Positions 33,097-41,721 of a stretch of 64,000 nt of DNA are shown here, piece after piece; position 1 is the first letter of the stretch; each line of letters opens with the position of its first letter. A program made the position numbers and the translations under genes. The notes below the pieces were generated by a model that did no database searches, had not been told where the DNA came from, and saw only the letters and a program-made list of their open reading frames with translations. This stretch comes from a candidate division FCPU426 bacterium (GTDB lineage: Bacteria > Oederibacteriota > Muellerivitia > Muellerivitales > Muellerivitaceae). The stretch spans positions 36,421-100,420 of the forward strand of contig DAIDGV010000007.1 of the NCBI GenBank assembly GCA_027452205.1. The letters run 5' to 3'.

Positions 33097-35049
33097 ATGA
33101 AGAACCTGTTTCGCTCGGTCTTGATCTTGACCTTGTTAATGACCTTGTCGGGAATGGCTTGGGCCAAACCGAACGGCGGAGTGGTGATCGGTTATTCGGC
33201 CACTTGGTTCGACGGTATTTATCCCATCGAAAGCTATAACTTTGAACCTTTTACCTATATCGCACGGGCTTTCTGTTTGCCGCGTGCTAACGGCGACATC
33301 CAAGTGCCGGGTGGCTTTTTTGATCCGGAACTGGAAAAGAGCGCGCACGCTCACGGAGTGAAATTGCTTATCTCGATCGGCGGCCAGGCGGAGAACGCCA
33401 ACCAATGGTTGGGTATGGCCCGGGATACCGCCGCCGAAAAGCATTTCTTCGATACATTGGAAAAGTTGCTTGCGGATAACAAGTATGACGGCGTTGATAT
33501 CGACTGGGAGCCTTCTGCCCTGACGGACCCGGACCAAGCCACTTATGCCCAGTTCATGCAAGATCTGCGGGCGCGATTTCCAAAATTGACCATTACGACC
33601 GCTTTGACGGGCAGTGAATGGTGGGCCCAGCATATTTCTTGGGACAAAGTGGCCCCGGTGGTCGATTACATCAATTTAATGGCCTATGACTTTTCGGGCG
33701 GTTGGACCGGCCATTCAGGCCATAACGCCAATCTCTACGTTCCCAAAAACCCGGCGGTTGATACAACCTTGAGCGACGACGAGATGGTCAAACGCCTGCA
33801 AAATAAATACAAAGTGCCCGCGGGCAAGATCCTTCTGGGTGTTCCTTTCTACGGAACGGAATTCTTTACAAAGCACATGGGCGATAAGTTCGTGGGTGAC
33901 GCCAATAACGGCGAACACGAGTTCCAATATTATGAATTGCAAAGTTTTGTGAACGCCAAGAACTTCAAAACGCTTCTGGATCCAGGCGCGCAGGCCCCCT
34001 ATTTAGAACGGCAGGACGCGGACCTGGTCGTGAGCTATGACGATCCTAAGTCCATTCAGTTGAAGTGTGAATACGCGAAGAACAACCATTTGGGCGGCAT
34101 CATGATCTGGAACTTGGGCGCGGACGTAATAGGAAATCAAACCCCGCTCTTGGACGCGGTAGCCAAGTCCTTTGACGCCAAGATCCAGCCCATGCCAGCC
34201 AGTGGCATTTCCAAAACTTTAGTGGCTTTCTCGGGCATGGTGAAAGACGCCTATAACAAGTTGTCCGCGGCCCATGACAAGTTGGCGACAGCGGGTAAGG
34301 CGGATGACGCCAAAGCCGCCGAGCCGGGCCCGATGCCGGACCTGACGGTACCAACCTCGACCGACGTGAAGGTATTGGCCAAAAAGTTGACCGAATGGGA
34401 AACCGCTTTGGGCACTTATGACCTGAAGCTACAGGATTGTCAGGCGGCCCTGAACTCCATTCCAGCACCGGAAGTGGTCGGGTTGGTGCTACATCCCAAG
34501 AAGGGCAAAAAATTATTGGTGGATGATTTTGAAAAGGGAGCTGCGGTCAACAAATTGGGCGGGGAATGGATGACCGATTGCGATAAGAACAACCTGGGGA
34601 CCACGCTTTCGCCCATGCCTTTCACGCCGACAAAAGGTGGGCACAAAGGGTCGGTCAAGTATGCGGCCCATATTTCAGGACATTTTGGCAAGAGCGCCGC
34701 GCCCTGGCCTTACGTGGCTTTGACGGCCACCCTAACAGCGGGGGGCGGGGCGGTGGACCTGAGCCAGTTCAAGGCGATCGAGTTCTGGCAAAAGGGCGAC
34801 GGCAAGGTCTATAGCTTGGCCTTGGGCCGGGCGGCGGTGCAGGACTATTGCAACTTCCGGGAGGAGTTCAAAAGCACGCCAACCTGGACGAAGGTGACTT
34901 TGAAGTTGTCCGATTTTACCCAGCCTGCTTGGGGCAAACAGGTCCCTTATAAGTTGAGCGATATCACGAACATGACCTTTTCGCCTGGCGCTAGCTTCAG
35001 CGACGAGGATTATGACCTTTGGGTGGATGATGTGACGTTAGTGAAGTGA
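33097..35049 (+). CDS. Secreted GH18 glycosidase (chitinase-like) with C-terminal carbohydrate-binding-like domain
   Basis: A 650-residue exported enzyme. The signal peptide is residues 1-23 (ending AWA). The GH18 barrel spans about 28-365, with SIGG at about 93 and the catalytic DGVDIDWE at 131-138, where E138 is the acid; YDFSGGWTGHSG and GGIMIWNLGAD follow. A helical linker (about 365-480) joins a beta-sandwich domain (about 490-650: LLVDDFEKG ... IEFWQKGDG ... DYDLWVDDVTL), resembling CBM11/CIA30-type modules. The substrate could be chitin or another beta-1,4-GlcNAc polymer such as peptidoglycan. A terminator follows. Confidence 0.88.
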   Translation: MKNLFRSVLILTLLMTLSGMAWAKPNGGVVIGYSATWFDGIYPIESYNFEPFTYIARAFCLPRANGDIQVPGGFFDPELEKSAHAHGVKLLISIGGQAENANQWLGMARDTAAEKHFFDTLEKLLADNKYDGVDIDWEPSALTDPDQATYAQFMQDLRARFPKLTITTALTGSEWWAQHISWDKVAPVVDYINLMAYDFSGGWTGHSGHNANLYVPKNPAVDTTLSDDEMVKRLQNKYKVPAGKILLGVPFYGTEFFTKHMGDKFVGDANNGEHEFQYYELQSFVNAKNFKTLLDPGAQAPYLERQDADLVVSYDDPKSIQLKCEYAKNNHLGGIMIWNLGADVIGNQTPLLDAVAKSFDAKIQPMPASGISKTLVAFSGMVKDAYNKLSAAHDKLATAGKADDAKAAEPGPMPDLTVPTSTDVKVLAKKLTEWETALGTYDLKLQDCQAALNSIPAPEVVGLVLHPKKGKKLLVDDFEKGAAVNKLGGEWMTDCDKNNLGTTLSPMPFTPTKGGHKGSVKYAAHISGHFGKSAAPWPYVALTATLTAGGGAVDLSQFKAIEFWQKGDGKVYSLALGRAAVQDYCNFREEFKSTPTWTKVTLKLSDFTQPAWGKQVPYKLSDITNMTFSPGASFSDEDYDLWVDDVTLVK

Positions 35050-35063
35050 CCTAGTTGGGAACG

Positions 35064-35097
35064 AAAGGGGACCTTTTAGGTCCCCTTTTTGTTTTTA
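35064..35097 (+). terminator. Rho-independent terminator
   Basis: AAAGGGGACC pairs perfectly with GGTCCCCTTT around TTTTA and is followed by TTGTTTTT. It begins 14 bases after the glycosidase stop. Confidence 0.93.
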
Positions 35098-35114
35098 AAG
35101 TGATCTTTTGAGAA

Positions 35115-35120
35115 TATAAT
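35115..35120 (+). promoter_or_regulatory. -10 element TATAAT very close to start codon
   Basis: A consensus TATAAT ends seven bases before the ATG at 35128, with no ribosome site between. The -35 region is only T-rich. If used, the transcript would be leaderless. Confidence 0.4.
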
Positions 35121-35127
35121 TTGACCC

Positions 35128-36159
35128 ATGAAATCCATCTCTACGGTTCGGGTCGGTGTCATCGGACTCGGACAGATCGCCCTCAAAGCCCATTTGCCAG
35201 GTTACGCTTCGGCCAAGGGCTGCCAGATCGTCGCTATCCATTCCCTTCGGGAAGAACACGCTAAAGAAGTCTCCAAACAATACGGCATTCCTCATATCTA
35301 TAAAGACTGCGACCGCCTGTTAGAGTCCAAAGAGGTCGATGCGGTCTCGATCTGTACCCCCAATTTTACCCATGCCGAGATCGCCATTCAGGCCTTGAAG
35401 AACGGCAAACATGTCTTGGTTGAAAAACCCATGGCCATGAACCGAGCCGAGGCCCTGGCCATGATCCAAGCGGCCAAGAAAGCGAATCGGGTCTTGATGG
35501 TGCACCAAAATATGCGCTTCGACCCAGCCATTCGGACGGCTGAAAAGCTGTTGTCCAAAGGCACCATCGGTGAGATCTTCGCGGTGAAGAGTTCTTTGAC
35601 CCATAAAGGTCCCCAGGCTTGGAGCGAGAAGGCGAACTGGTTCTTCGATAAGAAAAAATCCGGTGGCGGCGCCTTGATGGACCTGGGTCCCCATGTGTTC
35701 GATACCCTTAGCTTTTTGCTCAATGACCAGGCGGTGGTGGTGGGCGCGGTAGCGGCGGATGGCCGCAAAGTGAAGTTGAGCCCAGGCATGGCCCCGGTCC
35801 AAACTGATGTTCATACTTCTTGTTTGCTGCGTTTCCAAAAAGGCGCTATCGGCATGATCAATGTGGGTTGGGCAGACAACGCTTATCACAACCGGTTCTA
35901 TTTCTATGGTTCCAAAGGCGTGATGTCGGTCAATTTGGGCAAAGGTGAGCCGATTACGATTGAATACCGTAATAAGGCTTTGCGGGAATTCCCGGACCTG
36001 GATAAAAGCAGCTTTTCACCTACCATTTATGAGCATTTCTTGGATTGTATCCGCCGCAAAAAAATCCCCGTCACTTCGGGGGAGCAGGGTTTAAGGACCA
36101 TTGAGATGATCGAGGCTGGCTATCGTTTTATCGCCAAGTCCGCGCCGGATGTATTCTGA
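35128..36159 (+). CDS. Gfo/Idh/MocA-family NAD(P)-dependent oxidoreductase
   Basis: A 343-residue two-domain dehydrogenase. The Rossmann start is VGVIGLGQIALKAHLPGY, followed by SICTPNFTHAEIAIQALKNGKHVLVEKPMA with the conserved catalytic-site EKP lysine. The C-terminal domain has GGGALMDLGPHVFDTLSFLL, giving the usual D...H pair. Members oxidise or reduce sugars and polyols such as myo-inositol or UDP-sugars. Nothing nearby fixes the substrate. A TATAAT seven bases before the ATG and no ribosome site suggest a leaderless message. Terminated upstream by the glycosidase terminator, it is a single-gene unit. Confidence 0.88.
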   Translation: MKSISTVRVGVIGLGQIALKAHLPGYASAKGCQIVAIHSLREEHAKEVSKQYGIPHIYKDCDRLLESKEVDAVSICTPNFTHAEIAIQALKNGKHVLVEKPMAMNRAEALAMIQAAKKANRVLMVHQNMRFDPAIRTAEKLLSKGTIGEIFAVKSSLTHKGPQAWSEKANWFFDKKKSGGGALMDLGPHVFDTLSFLLNDQAVVVGAVAADGRKVKLSPGMAPVQTDVHTSCLLRFQKGAIGMINVGWADNAYHNRFYFYGSKGVMSVNLGKGEPITIEYRNKALREFPDLDKSSFSPTIYEHFLDCIRRKKIPVTSGEQGLRTIEMIEAGYRFIAKSAPDVF

Positions 36160-36237
36160 CCTTACTTGTTTTTGCCCATCTCCCATCCTATTCATGAACT
36201 GCTAGACCGAGTTTGAGATGAGCCAGGTTGTCGCACC

Positions 36238-36266
36238 TTGACACCTTTAAGGTCGAAACCTACACT
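36238..36266 (+). promoter_or_regulatory. Promoter of the thioredoxin gene pair
   Basis: A perfect TTGACA (36238-36243), a 17-base spacer and TACACT (36261-36266). The trxA ATG lies 48 bases further on. Confidence 0.65.
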
Positions 36267-36314
36267 TTCATTCGAATCACGGATATTAAAGTAAAAATCA
36301 GCACGGAGGCATTT

Positions 36315-36641
36315 ATGGGCGCAACGACACACACGACAGATTCTGAATTTCAAAAGGATGTCCTGGATTCCAAGGTCCCGGTCCTGGTGGACTTTTGGGC
36401 GGAATGGTGCGGCCCTTGCAAAATGGTGGCCCCGGTGTTGGAAGAATTGGCCAAGGAATATGACGGCAAGTTGAAGATCGCTAAGGTGGATGTGGACCAG
36501 AACCAACAAGTGGCCGGCAGCTTCAATATCCGTAGCATCCCGACCTTGTTGTTCTTCAAGAACGGTCAAGTGGTCAAGCAATTGATCGGCGCCCATCCGA
36601 AGACCAAATTGGTGACCGAGATCCAAGAAGTGATCGGCTGA
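36315..36641 (+). CDS. trxA: Thioredoxin
   Basis: A 108-residue cytosolic thioredoxin with the redox pair C32-GP-C35 in FWAEWCGPCK. The cis-proline comes in SIPTLLFF, and the fold length is standard. It reduces protein disulfides with electrons from thioredoxin reductase. GGAGG seven bases upstream sets the ATG at 36315. The second, exported thioredoxin gene starts six bases after the stop. Confidence 0.95.
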   Translation: MGATTHTTDSEFQKDVLDSKVPVLVDFWAEWCGPCKMVAPVLEELAKEYDGKLKIAKVDVDQNQQVAGSFNIRSIPTLLFFKNGQVVKQLIGAHPKTKLVTEIQEVIG

Positions 36642-36647
36642 CGGACG

Positions 36648-37091
36648 GTGTTCTTACGCCGGGTCGTTTTTTTCTCTCTTTTTTTACTGGGTTTCGGGAG
36701 CCATTTCGCTTTATCGCAGCAAGTGGCTCCGACCCCGGAAAACCTTCCGCTTCTTTCGGGTAGAGACCTACAAGAAAAAATAAATAAGGCTAAGGAACCC
36801 CTGGTCCTGGATTTTTGGGCCGTTTGGTGCGGGCCCTGCCAGGCCTATAGCCCGGTCGTTCATGAGCTTTCCAAAGCCTACGCTGGCAAGATCGAGTTTT
36901 ATAAAGTGGATGTTTCGGACCGGCAAAATGATCAGGTTGTCCAAGATCAATCCGTTCAAGCCATTCCTACGCTGTTGATCTTCGAGAATGGGGAAGTGGT
37001 CGATCGGTTGGAAGGGGTCTTCAAGAAAGCCGACCTCAAGAAGCGCTTGGACCAAGTGCTTCGGGACTGGGTCAAATCCTCTACAAAATAA
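36648..37091 (+). CDS. Exported thioredoxin-like protein
   Basis: A 147-residue protein with a signal peptide (about 1-23, SHFALS-QQ) followed by a thioredoxin fold. The active site is C61-GP-C64 in FWAVWCGPCQ, and the cis-proline is in AIPTLLIF. It would act in the periplasm as a disulfide reductase or cytochrome c maturation-type partner, which fits a genome with exported c-type cytochromes. The GTG start is six bases after trxA, in the same transcript. A duplication of trxA with an added signal is likely. Confidence 0.85.
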   Translation: MFLRRVVFFSLFLLGFGSHFALSQQVAPTPENLPLLSGRDLQEKINKAKEPLVLDFWAVWCGPCQAYSPVVHELSKAYAGKIEFYKVDVSDRQNDQVVQDQSVQAIPTLLIFENGEVVDRLEGVFKKADLKKRLDQVLRDWVKSSTK

Positions 37092-37134
37092 GCTCTTAAA
37101 CCGCTTCGTGTGGCCGTCTTGGCCGAGTAATTCG

Positions 37135-37164
37135 TTGACAGTTTTTCCTGATATTCCCTATACT
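37135..37164 (+). promoter_or_regulatory. Strong promoter of secDF
   Basis: TTGACA (37135-37140), an 18-base spacer and TATACT (37159-37164). This is one of the best sigma-70 matches in the window. The secD start lies about 75 bases downstream. Confidence 0.75.
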
Positions 37165-37239
37165 GCCTCCGCTTTTGGCCCTTTTTCCATTATTTTTGTG
37201 GGGAAAAGCGGCCCAACCTTTTTCGAAGAAAGGCCTTCA

Positions 37240-38565
37240 GTGACTTTCCAAAAGTGGATGGCTCTCATCGTCATCGTGTTAGTTGGCTTATCGGTTTACG
37301 GTATCCTGCCGTCGGACCTGGACCGCAAAGAAAAGAAGGCGACCAGCTTGAAGCTGGGTCTGGATATCCAGGGCGGTCTTCACATGAATTTGACCGTGGA
37401 CCGGGACAAGATGCAGGGTAAAAGTGAACAAGAGATCTCGGAAGCTGCTGACCGGGCGATGGAGATCCTCCGTAACCGTATCGACGGTTTGGGTGTCAGC
37501 GAGCCGGTTCTGGAACGCGAAGGCACCGACGGTATCGTTATCCAATTACCGGGTTTGACCGATATCAAGCGGGCCCGGGACATCATCCTTTCGACCGCTC
37601 AGTTGGAATTCCGCCTCGTCTCGAGTGCCCGTGTTTCCGATTACTTGGATAAAGACGGCAAAGTCGATGTGAAGAAATTGCCGGCGGGAATCACTTATTT
37701 CCCGGGCAAAGAGAACCGTGACTATCTGTGTGAAAAAGTGCTCTTAACAGGCGAATCCCTGGTGGATGCTCATGTCGAGCCGGATTCTTTGGGTCGTCCC
37801 CAGATCGCTTTCGCGCTCAATGCTGAAGGCGGCAAACAGTTCGGTATCATCACCGGCGATAACCTGCACCGCCAATTGGCCATCGTCCTGGATAACAAGG
37901 TCTATTCGGCCCCTGAGATCCAAAGCCGCATCCCGGGTGGCCGCGGTGTCATTACGGGTAGCTTTACGGATGAAGAAGCCGCGGATTTGGCCTTGGTCCT
38001 GCGCGCGGGCGCCTTGCCGGCACCTTTGAAAGTAACCGGTCAATTCCAGGTCGGCCCCAGCTTGGGCGCCGATTCGGTCAAGAAGGGCACTTTGGCCGCT
38101 ATCTATGGTCTGGTCCTGGTCTTGATCTTCATGGGTGTTTACTACCGTCTGTCGGGCATCATCGCCAATGTGGGTCTGTTGGTGAACATGGTCTACTTGG
38201 TGGGCGCTTTGGCTTACTTGAAGGCGACTATTACCTTGCCGGGCATCGCCGGTATCATCCTGACCTTAGGTTTGTCGGTCGATTCGAACGTTCTTATCTT
38301 TGAACGCATCCGTGAAGAGCTGAAGCTAGGCAAAACGGTCCGGGCCGCTATCCAGGCTGGATATAACCGGGCCTTGGTGGCCATCATCGATACCCACGTA
38401 ACCACTCTTATTTCGGCGGCGGTCTTGTTCCAATTCGGTACGGGCCCCATCAAAGGGTTCGCCGTGACGTTGAGCTTGGGTGTGGCGTTGAGCTTGTTCA
38501 CCGCCGTGGTCATCACCAAGATGATCTTTGACGCCCGCAAAGAATACCAAGGATTGAGTATCTAG
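37240..38565 (+). CDS. secD: Protein translocase subunit SecD
   Basis: A 441-residue membrane protein that uses proton-motive force to help SecYEG complete protein export. It has one N-terminal helix, then LKLGLDIQGGLHMNLTVD, the periplasmic P1 domain with LEREGTDGIVIQLPGL, and then ITGSFTDEEAADLALVLRAGALPAPL. Five C-terminal helices follow, including LGLSVDSNVLIFERIREEL. It is shorter than E. coli SecD, as in many bacteria. The GTG at 37240 precedes the first helix and follows AAGG; the longer upstream frame is not protein-like. secF starts 12 bases downstream. Confidence 0.93.
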   Translation: MTFQKWMALIVIVLVGLSVYGILPSDLDRKEKKATSLKLGLDIQGGLHMNLTVDRDKMQGKSEQEISEAADRAMEILRNRIDGLGVSEPVLEREGTDGIVIQLPGLTDIKRARDIILSTAQLEFRLVSSARVSDYLDKDGKVDVKKLPAGITYFPGKENRDYLCEKVLLTGESLVDAHVEPDSLGRPQIAFALNAEGGKQFGIITGDNLHRQLAIVLDNKVYSAPEIQSRIPGGRGVITGSFTDEEAADLALVLRAGALPAPLKVTGQFQVGPSLGADSVKKGTLAAIYGLVLVLIFMGVYYRLSGIIANVGLLVNMVYLVGALAYLKATITLPGIAGIILTLGLSVDSNVLIFERIREELKLGKTVRAAIQAGYNRALVAIIDTHVTTLISAAVLFQFGTGPIKGFAVTLSLGVALSLFTAVVITKMIFDARKEYQGLSI

Positions 38566-38576
38566 AAAGGCCTGTC

Positions 38577-39509
38577 ATGTTCCAATGGTTTAAAGAACCC
38601 AAAATCGACTTCATGAAGCCGCGTCGGATCTTCCTGACGCTTTCGGCTTTGGCCTGCTTGGCGGGCGTTTATGCCATCGTTCTTTTGTATCAAGGAAAGG
38701 CTAATCTGGGCACGGACTTCGGTGCCGGGGTCCTGCTCCGCATGTCCGCTGTCAGCAACGTGGGGATCGACCAGATCCGTGGTTCGCTAAAAACCGCCGG
38801 TTATGACGACGCGGTCATCCAGCAGGTCAAGGATGATAATTCCAATACCTTCAAATTGATCATAAAGCTCAAACACAGTGCCGATAAGGCTGTGGGAAGC
38901 ATCGGGGACGAAGTTTTGACCTTGTTCAACAAGACTTTTCCGGATGCCAAATTCACTCTGGATGGCAGCGATGAGGTGGGGCCAGCGGTTTCGCAAAAGC
39001 TGCGGGATGACGCCTTGAAGGCTTTCTTGCTCTCGATGTTGGGCATCCTGGTCTATATCGCTTTCCGTTTCGACTTCAAGTTCGCGGTGGCCGCTATCAT
39101 CACCACCGTCCATGACATCCTGGTCATTTTGGGCATCGTCATCTTGACGGGCCGTGAATTCAACCTGCTCCAAGTCACCGCTTTGTTGACCCTGGCTGGT
39201 TATTCCTTGAACGATACGGTGGTCACCTTTGACCGTATCCGTGAGAACCTGCGTCTGTTGCTCAAGGAACAGGATTTCTCCAGCTTGGTCAATTTGAGCG
39301 TGAACGAGACCTTGAGCCGGACGATTAATACCAGCGGCACGGTCTTTTTGACCCTGCTGCCCCTTTGCATTATTGGCGGGGACGCGTTGAAAGATTTCGC
39401 CTTCACGCTGCTGTTGGGCGTGGTGGTCGGGACCTATTCCTCTATTTTTGTGGCTAGCCCGATCTTGGTGGAGTGGAACAACCTGTCCAAGCCGAAAGCC
39501 TCGAAGTAA
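38577..39509 (+). CDS. secF: Protein translocase subunit SecF
   Basis: A 310-residue partner of SecD with six helices. It begins MFQWFKEPKIDFMKPRR and continues with LGTDFGAGVLLRM (the family's DF-GG-type motif, here GTDFGAG). The late motif ALLTLAGYSLNDTVVTFDRIRENL is diagnostic of SecF. It lies 11 bases after secD in the same unit. Confidence 0.95.
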   Translation: MFQWFKEPKIDFMKPRRIFLTLSALACLAGVYAIVLLYQGKANLGTDFGAGVLLRMSAVSNVGIDQIRGSLKTAGYDDAVIQQVKDDNSNTFKLIIKLKHSADKAVGSIGDEVLTLFNKTFPDAKFTLDGSDEVGPAVSQKLRDDALKAFLLSMLGILVYIAFRFDFKFAVAAIITTVHDILVILGIVILTGREFNLLQVTALLTLAGYSLNDTVVTFDRIRENLRLLLKEQDFSSLVNLSVNETLSRTINTSGTVFLTLLPLCIIGGDALKDFAFTLLLGVVVGTYSSIFVASPILVEWNNLSKPKASK

Positions 39510-39559
39510 CCTTTTCGCCGCCTTTCAAAGCCTCTAGTCCATTCGAATAAGGCGTTTTG

Positions 39560-40240
39560 ATGGACCTTTTAACCCGTATCCGTGACATTCAAAAACGCAT
39601 CCAGGACGCGGCGGCCCGTTCGGGTCGCTCGGCTTCGGACATCACTCTTTTAGCGGTCACCAAGACCTTTCCGGTGGAAACAATTCAAGCGGCTTATGAC
39701 CTGGGTTTGAGGGAATTTGGCGAGAACCGGGTGCAAGAAGCCCTCGAAAAGATACCGGCTCTGCCATCGGACATTCGCTGGCATCTCATCGGACAGCTCC
39801 AAACGAACAAGATCAATAAGATCCTGGGTCTCTTTGTTTTGATCCATTCCATTGATTCAGTTGAACTGGCTGAAGCGCTGTCAAAAAGACAGACTCGAAC
39901 AACACAAGACGTACTGCTGGAGGTGAATACTTCTGGTGAGTCCAGTAAGTCGGGCGTTTTGCCGGAGGAGGCCTTAGCGGTCGCCCAAAAGATAGCGACT
40001 TTACCCTTTCTTTGTCTTACAGGCCTGATGACCGTTGGGCCCTTGACCGACGATGTTCAAAAGCAAAGGGCCGCTTTTAAGAAGCTTAAAGAGCTGTTCG
40101 ATGCGGCCAAGGCCCAATCCTGGGCCGGGGACAGGTTCAAAACCCTTTCCATGGGGATGAGCAGTGATTTTGAAATGGCTGTTGAGGAAGGTTCCACCTT
40201 GGTCCGGTTGGGCAGCGCTCTCTTCGGGAGAAGAAGCTGA
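39560..40240 (+). CDS. yggS: YggS-family PLP homeostasis protein
   Basis: A 226-residue single-domain alanine-racemase-like PLP-binding protein that maintains pyridoxal phosphate levels. The PLP lysine is in LLAVTKTFP (about K37). FGENRVQEA, WHLIGQLQTNK and LSMGMSSDFEMAVEEGSTLVRLGSALFG are all conserved. The ATG at 39560 follows an in-frame TTG. It precedes proC, the common yggS-proC-yggT-yggU arrangement. Confidence 0.93.
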   Translation: MDLLTRIRDIQKRIQDAAARSGRSASDITLLAVTKTFPVETIQAAYDLGLREFGENRVQEALEKIPALPSDIRWHLIGQLQTNKINKILGLFVLIHSIDSVELAEALSKRQTRTTQDVLLEVNTSGESSKSGVLPEEALAVAQKIATLPFLCLTGLMTVGPLTDDVQKQRAAFKKLKELFDAAKAQSWAGDRFKTLSMGMSSDFEMAVEEGSTLVRLGSALFGRRS

Positions 40241-40247
40241 AAAGATT

Positions 40248-40275
40248 TTGAAACGGTTTGCACAGACACTAGAAT
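40248..40275 (+). promoter_or_regulatory. Promoter of proC
   Basis: TTGAAA (40248-40253), a 16-base spacer and TAGAAT (40270-40275), each one base from consensus. The -10 overlaps a false ATG, supporting the start at 40304. Confidence 0.6.
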
Positions 40276-40303
40276 GAGCTCTCTTTTGAATAAAGGGGTG
40301 GCT

Positions 40304-41125
40304 ATGGCGATCCAACAGAAAACAGTGGTTTTAGGTATCGGCAAGATGGCCGGTGCTTTGGTTAAGGGGTGGGTTGCTTCCAAGCTGATCTCCGCTTCCA
40401 AGATCGTGGGTGTCCGCTCGGATGCTTCTAAAGTGAAACAAACCTCCGCTGCTCTAAAAATAAAAGTGACGACTGATGCGCTAGAAGCTTTGAAAGGGGC
40501 TCGGTTGGTCATCTTGGGGGTGAAACCCCAGAAGATGAAAGAGGTCTTGGGCCAAGTTGGGTCCGCTATCCCGAAAAAAGCCTTGGTAGTCTCTATCGCC
40601 GCGGGCATTTCCACCGAACAGATCGAAAAACTTTTGCCTCAAGGTTGTCCCGTGGTGCGGGTGATGCCTAATACGCCCTCGCTCTTGAACGCCGGTATGG
40701 CGGCGGTGGCGGGCGGTAAAAGATCAAAACCAGCCCAAGTCAAACAAGTGTTGAAACTATTCGCGGCGGTTGGAAAGTCCGTTCAGGTTCGTGAAAATCA
40801 AATGGATTGGGTGACGGCGGTTTCGGGAAGCGGGCCCGCTTATATTTTTCATATGATCGAGGCGATGGTCGAGGCGGGTGTGGCTGGGGGTTTGAGCCGG
40901 GAAGTGGCGACCGAACTGGTCGCTCAAACGGTCTATGGGGCTTCCCGCATGGCCCTGGAAACGGGGAAGACACCGGAAGAATTGCGGGTTCAAGTGACCT
41001 CGCCGGGTGGCACGACCCAGGCGGCCCTGGAAAAAATGGCCGAGTTGGGTTTCTCAAAGACCGTGGGTGAGGCCATGAAAGCGGCGGCCCATCGGGGCGA
41101 GGAACTGAGGGCCAAGAACGGATGA
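40304..41125 (+). CDS. proC: Pyrroline-5-carboxylate reductase ProC
   Basis: A 273-residue NAD(P)H-dependent reductase making proline. The Rossmann start is VVLGIGKMAGALVKGW, followed by VKPQKMKEVL, RVMPNTPSLL (family motif) and VTAVSGSGPAYIF, and the C-terminal signature TSPGGTTQAALEKM. AAAGGGG precedes the ATG at 40304. The stop overlaps the following gene by four bases. Confidence 0.95.
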   Translation: MAIQQKTVVLGIGKMAGALVKGWVASKLISASKIVGVRSDASKVKQTSAALKIKVTTDALEALKGARLVILGVKPQKMKEVLGQVGSAIPKKALVVSIAAGISTEQIEKLLPQGCPVVRVMPNTPSLLNAGMAAVAGGKRSKPAQVKQVLKLFAAVGKSVQVRENQMDWVTAVSGSGPAYIFHMIEAMVEAGVAGGLSREVATELVAQTVYGASRMALETGKTPEELRVQVTSPGGTTQAALEKMAELGFSKTVGEAMKAAAHRGEELRAKNG

Positions 41126-41400
41126 ATCCGATCCTTTTCGTTCCTTATCTTTTTTACTTGGTTGCTTTAATGCTGGTCTTGGAATTCTGCGCTTTTTATA
41201 TGCGCGGAGCGCAATGGAACGCGGCGAAACGAGGTTTGTTCCAACTGACCTATCCTTTGTTGGTTTTGACCGAACATTATCCAGTGCTGTGTTTAGGTAA
41301 AAAGAACCTGAGGGGTTTGGTGCTGGCGATGATACTTGGTGGAACAGGATACGGCGTCGGATTGCTGTTGGTCTTTTTAACCCATCCGGGCCAAGGTTGA
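41122..41400 (+). CDS. YggT-like small membrane protein
   Basis: A 92-residue protein with two or three membrane helices, coupled to proC by an ATGA overlap and followed by yggU. The position is that of YggT in the conserved yggS-proC-yggT-yggU cluster. The sequence is divergent and only LTYPLLVLTEHY recalls the family's RP-x-L-x-P stretch. The call is therefore mainly by gene order. Confidence 0.55.
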   Translation: MNPILFVPYLFYLVALMLVLEFCAFYMRGAQWNAAKRGLFQLTYPLLVLTEHYPVLCLGKKNLRGLVLAMILGGTGYGVGLLLVFLTHPGQG

Positions 41401-41407
41401 TAGGATA

Positions 41408-41710
41408 GTGGTGTCTATAGAGATTCGTGAAGAAGCAGGCGGCTGCCGGTTCTCGGTTAAAGTAACGCCCCGATCATCCCGGAACCAAGTCGTGGGCGTC
41501 GAAAACGGTGTCTTGAAATTAAAAGTCCAGGCCCCGCCGGTGGAGGGGGCTGCCAATGAGGCGGTCTTAGTGACACTGGCTAAATGGTTGGATCGTTCGA
41601 AAAGTTCTATCGTGATCCTTTCGGGCGAACAGGGCAGGAACAAACGGGTTTGGGTCAAAGGTTTGACGAAAGTTGAATTGTTGGAAGCTTTGAAAAAACT
41701 GAAAAGTTAA
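41408..41710 (+). CDS. yggU: DUF167/YggU-family protein
   Basis: A 100-residue small alpha/beta protein with the family core [16 protein letters not shown] and [20 protein letters not shown], then [18 protein letters not shown]. Function is unknown. The start is one of two adjacent GTG codons (41408 or 41411). It precedes the purine nucleoside phosphorylase by 11 bases. Confidence 0.88.
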   Translation: MVSIEIREEAGGCRFSVKVTPRSSRNQVVGVENGVLKLKVQAPPVEGAANEAVLVTLAKWLDRSKSSIVILSGEQGRNKRVWVKGLTKVELLEALKKLKS

Positions 41711-41721
41711 AAGGGGAAATC

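Noticed and set aside
36988..37239. Upstream in-frame extension of SecD to a much earlier start
   Set aside because: The extra 84 residues overlap the thioredoxin-like gene and the strong promoter at 37135-37164, and do not resemble SecD.
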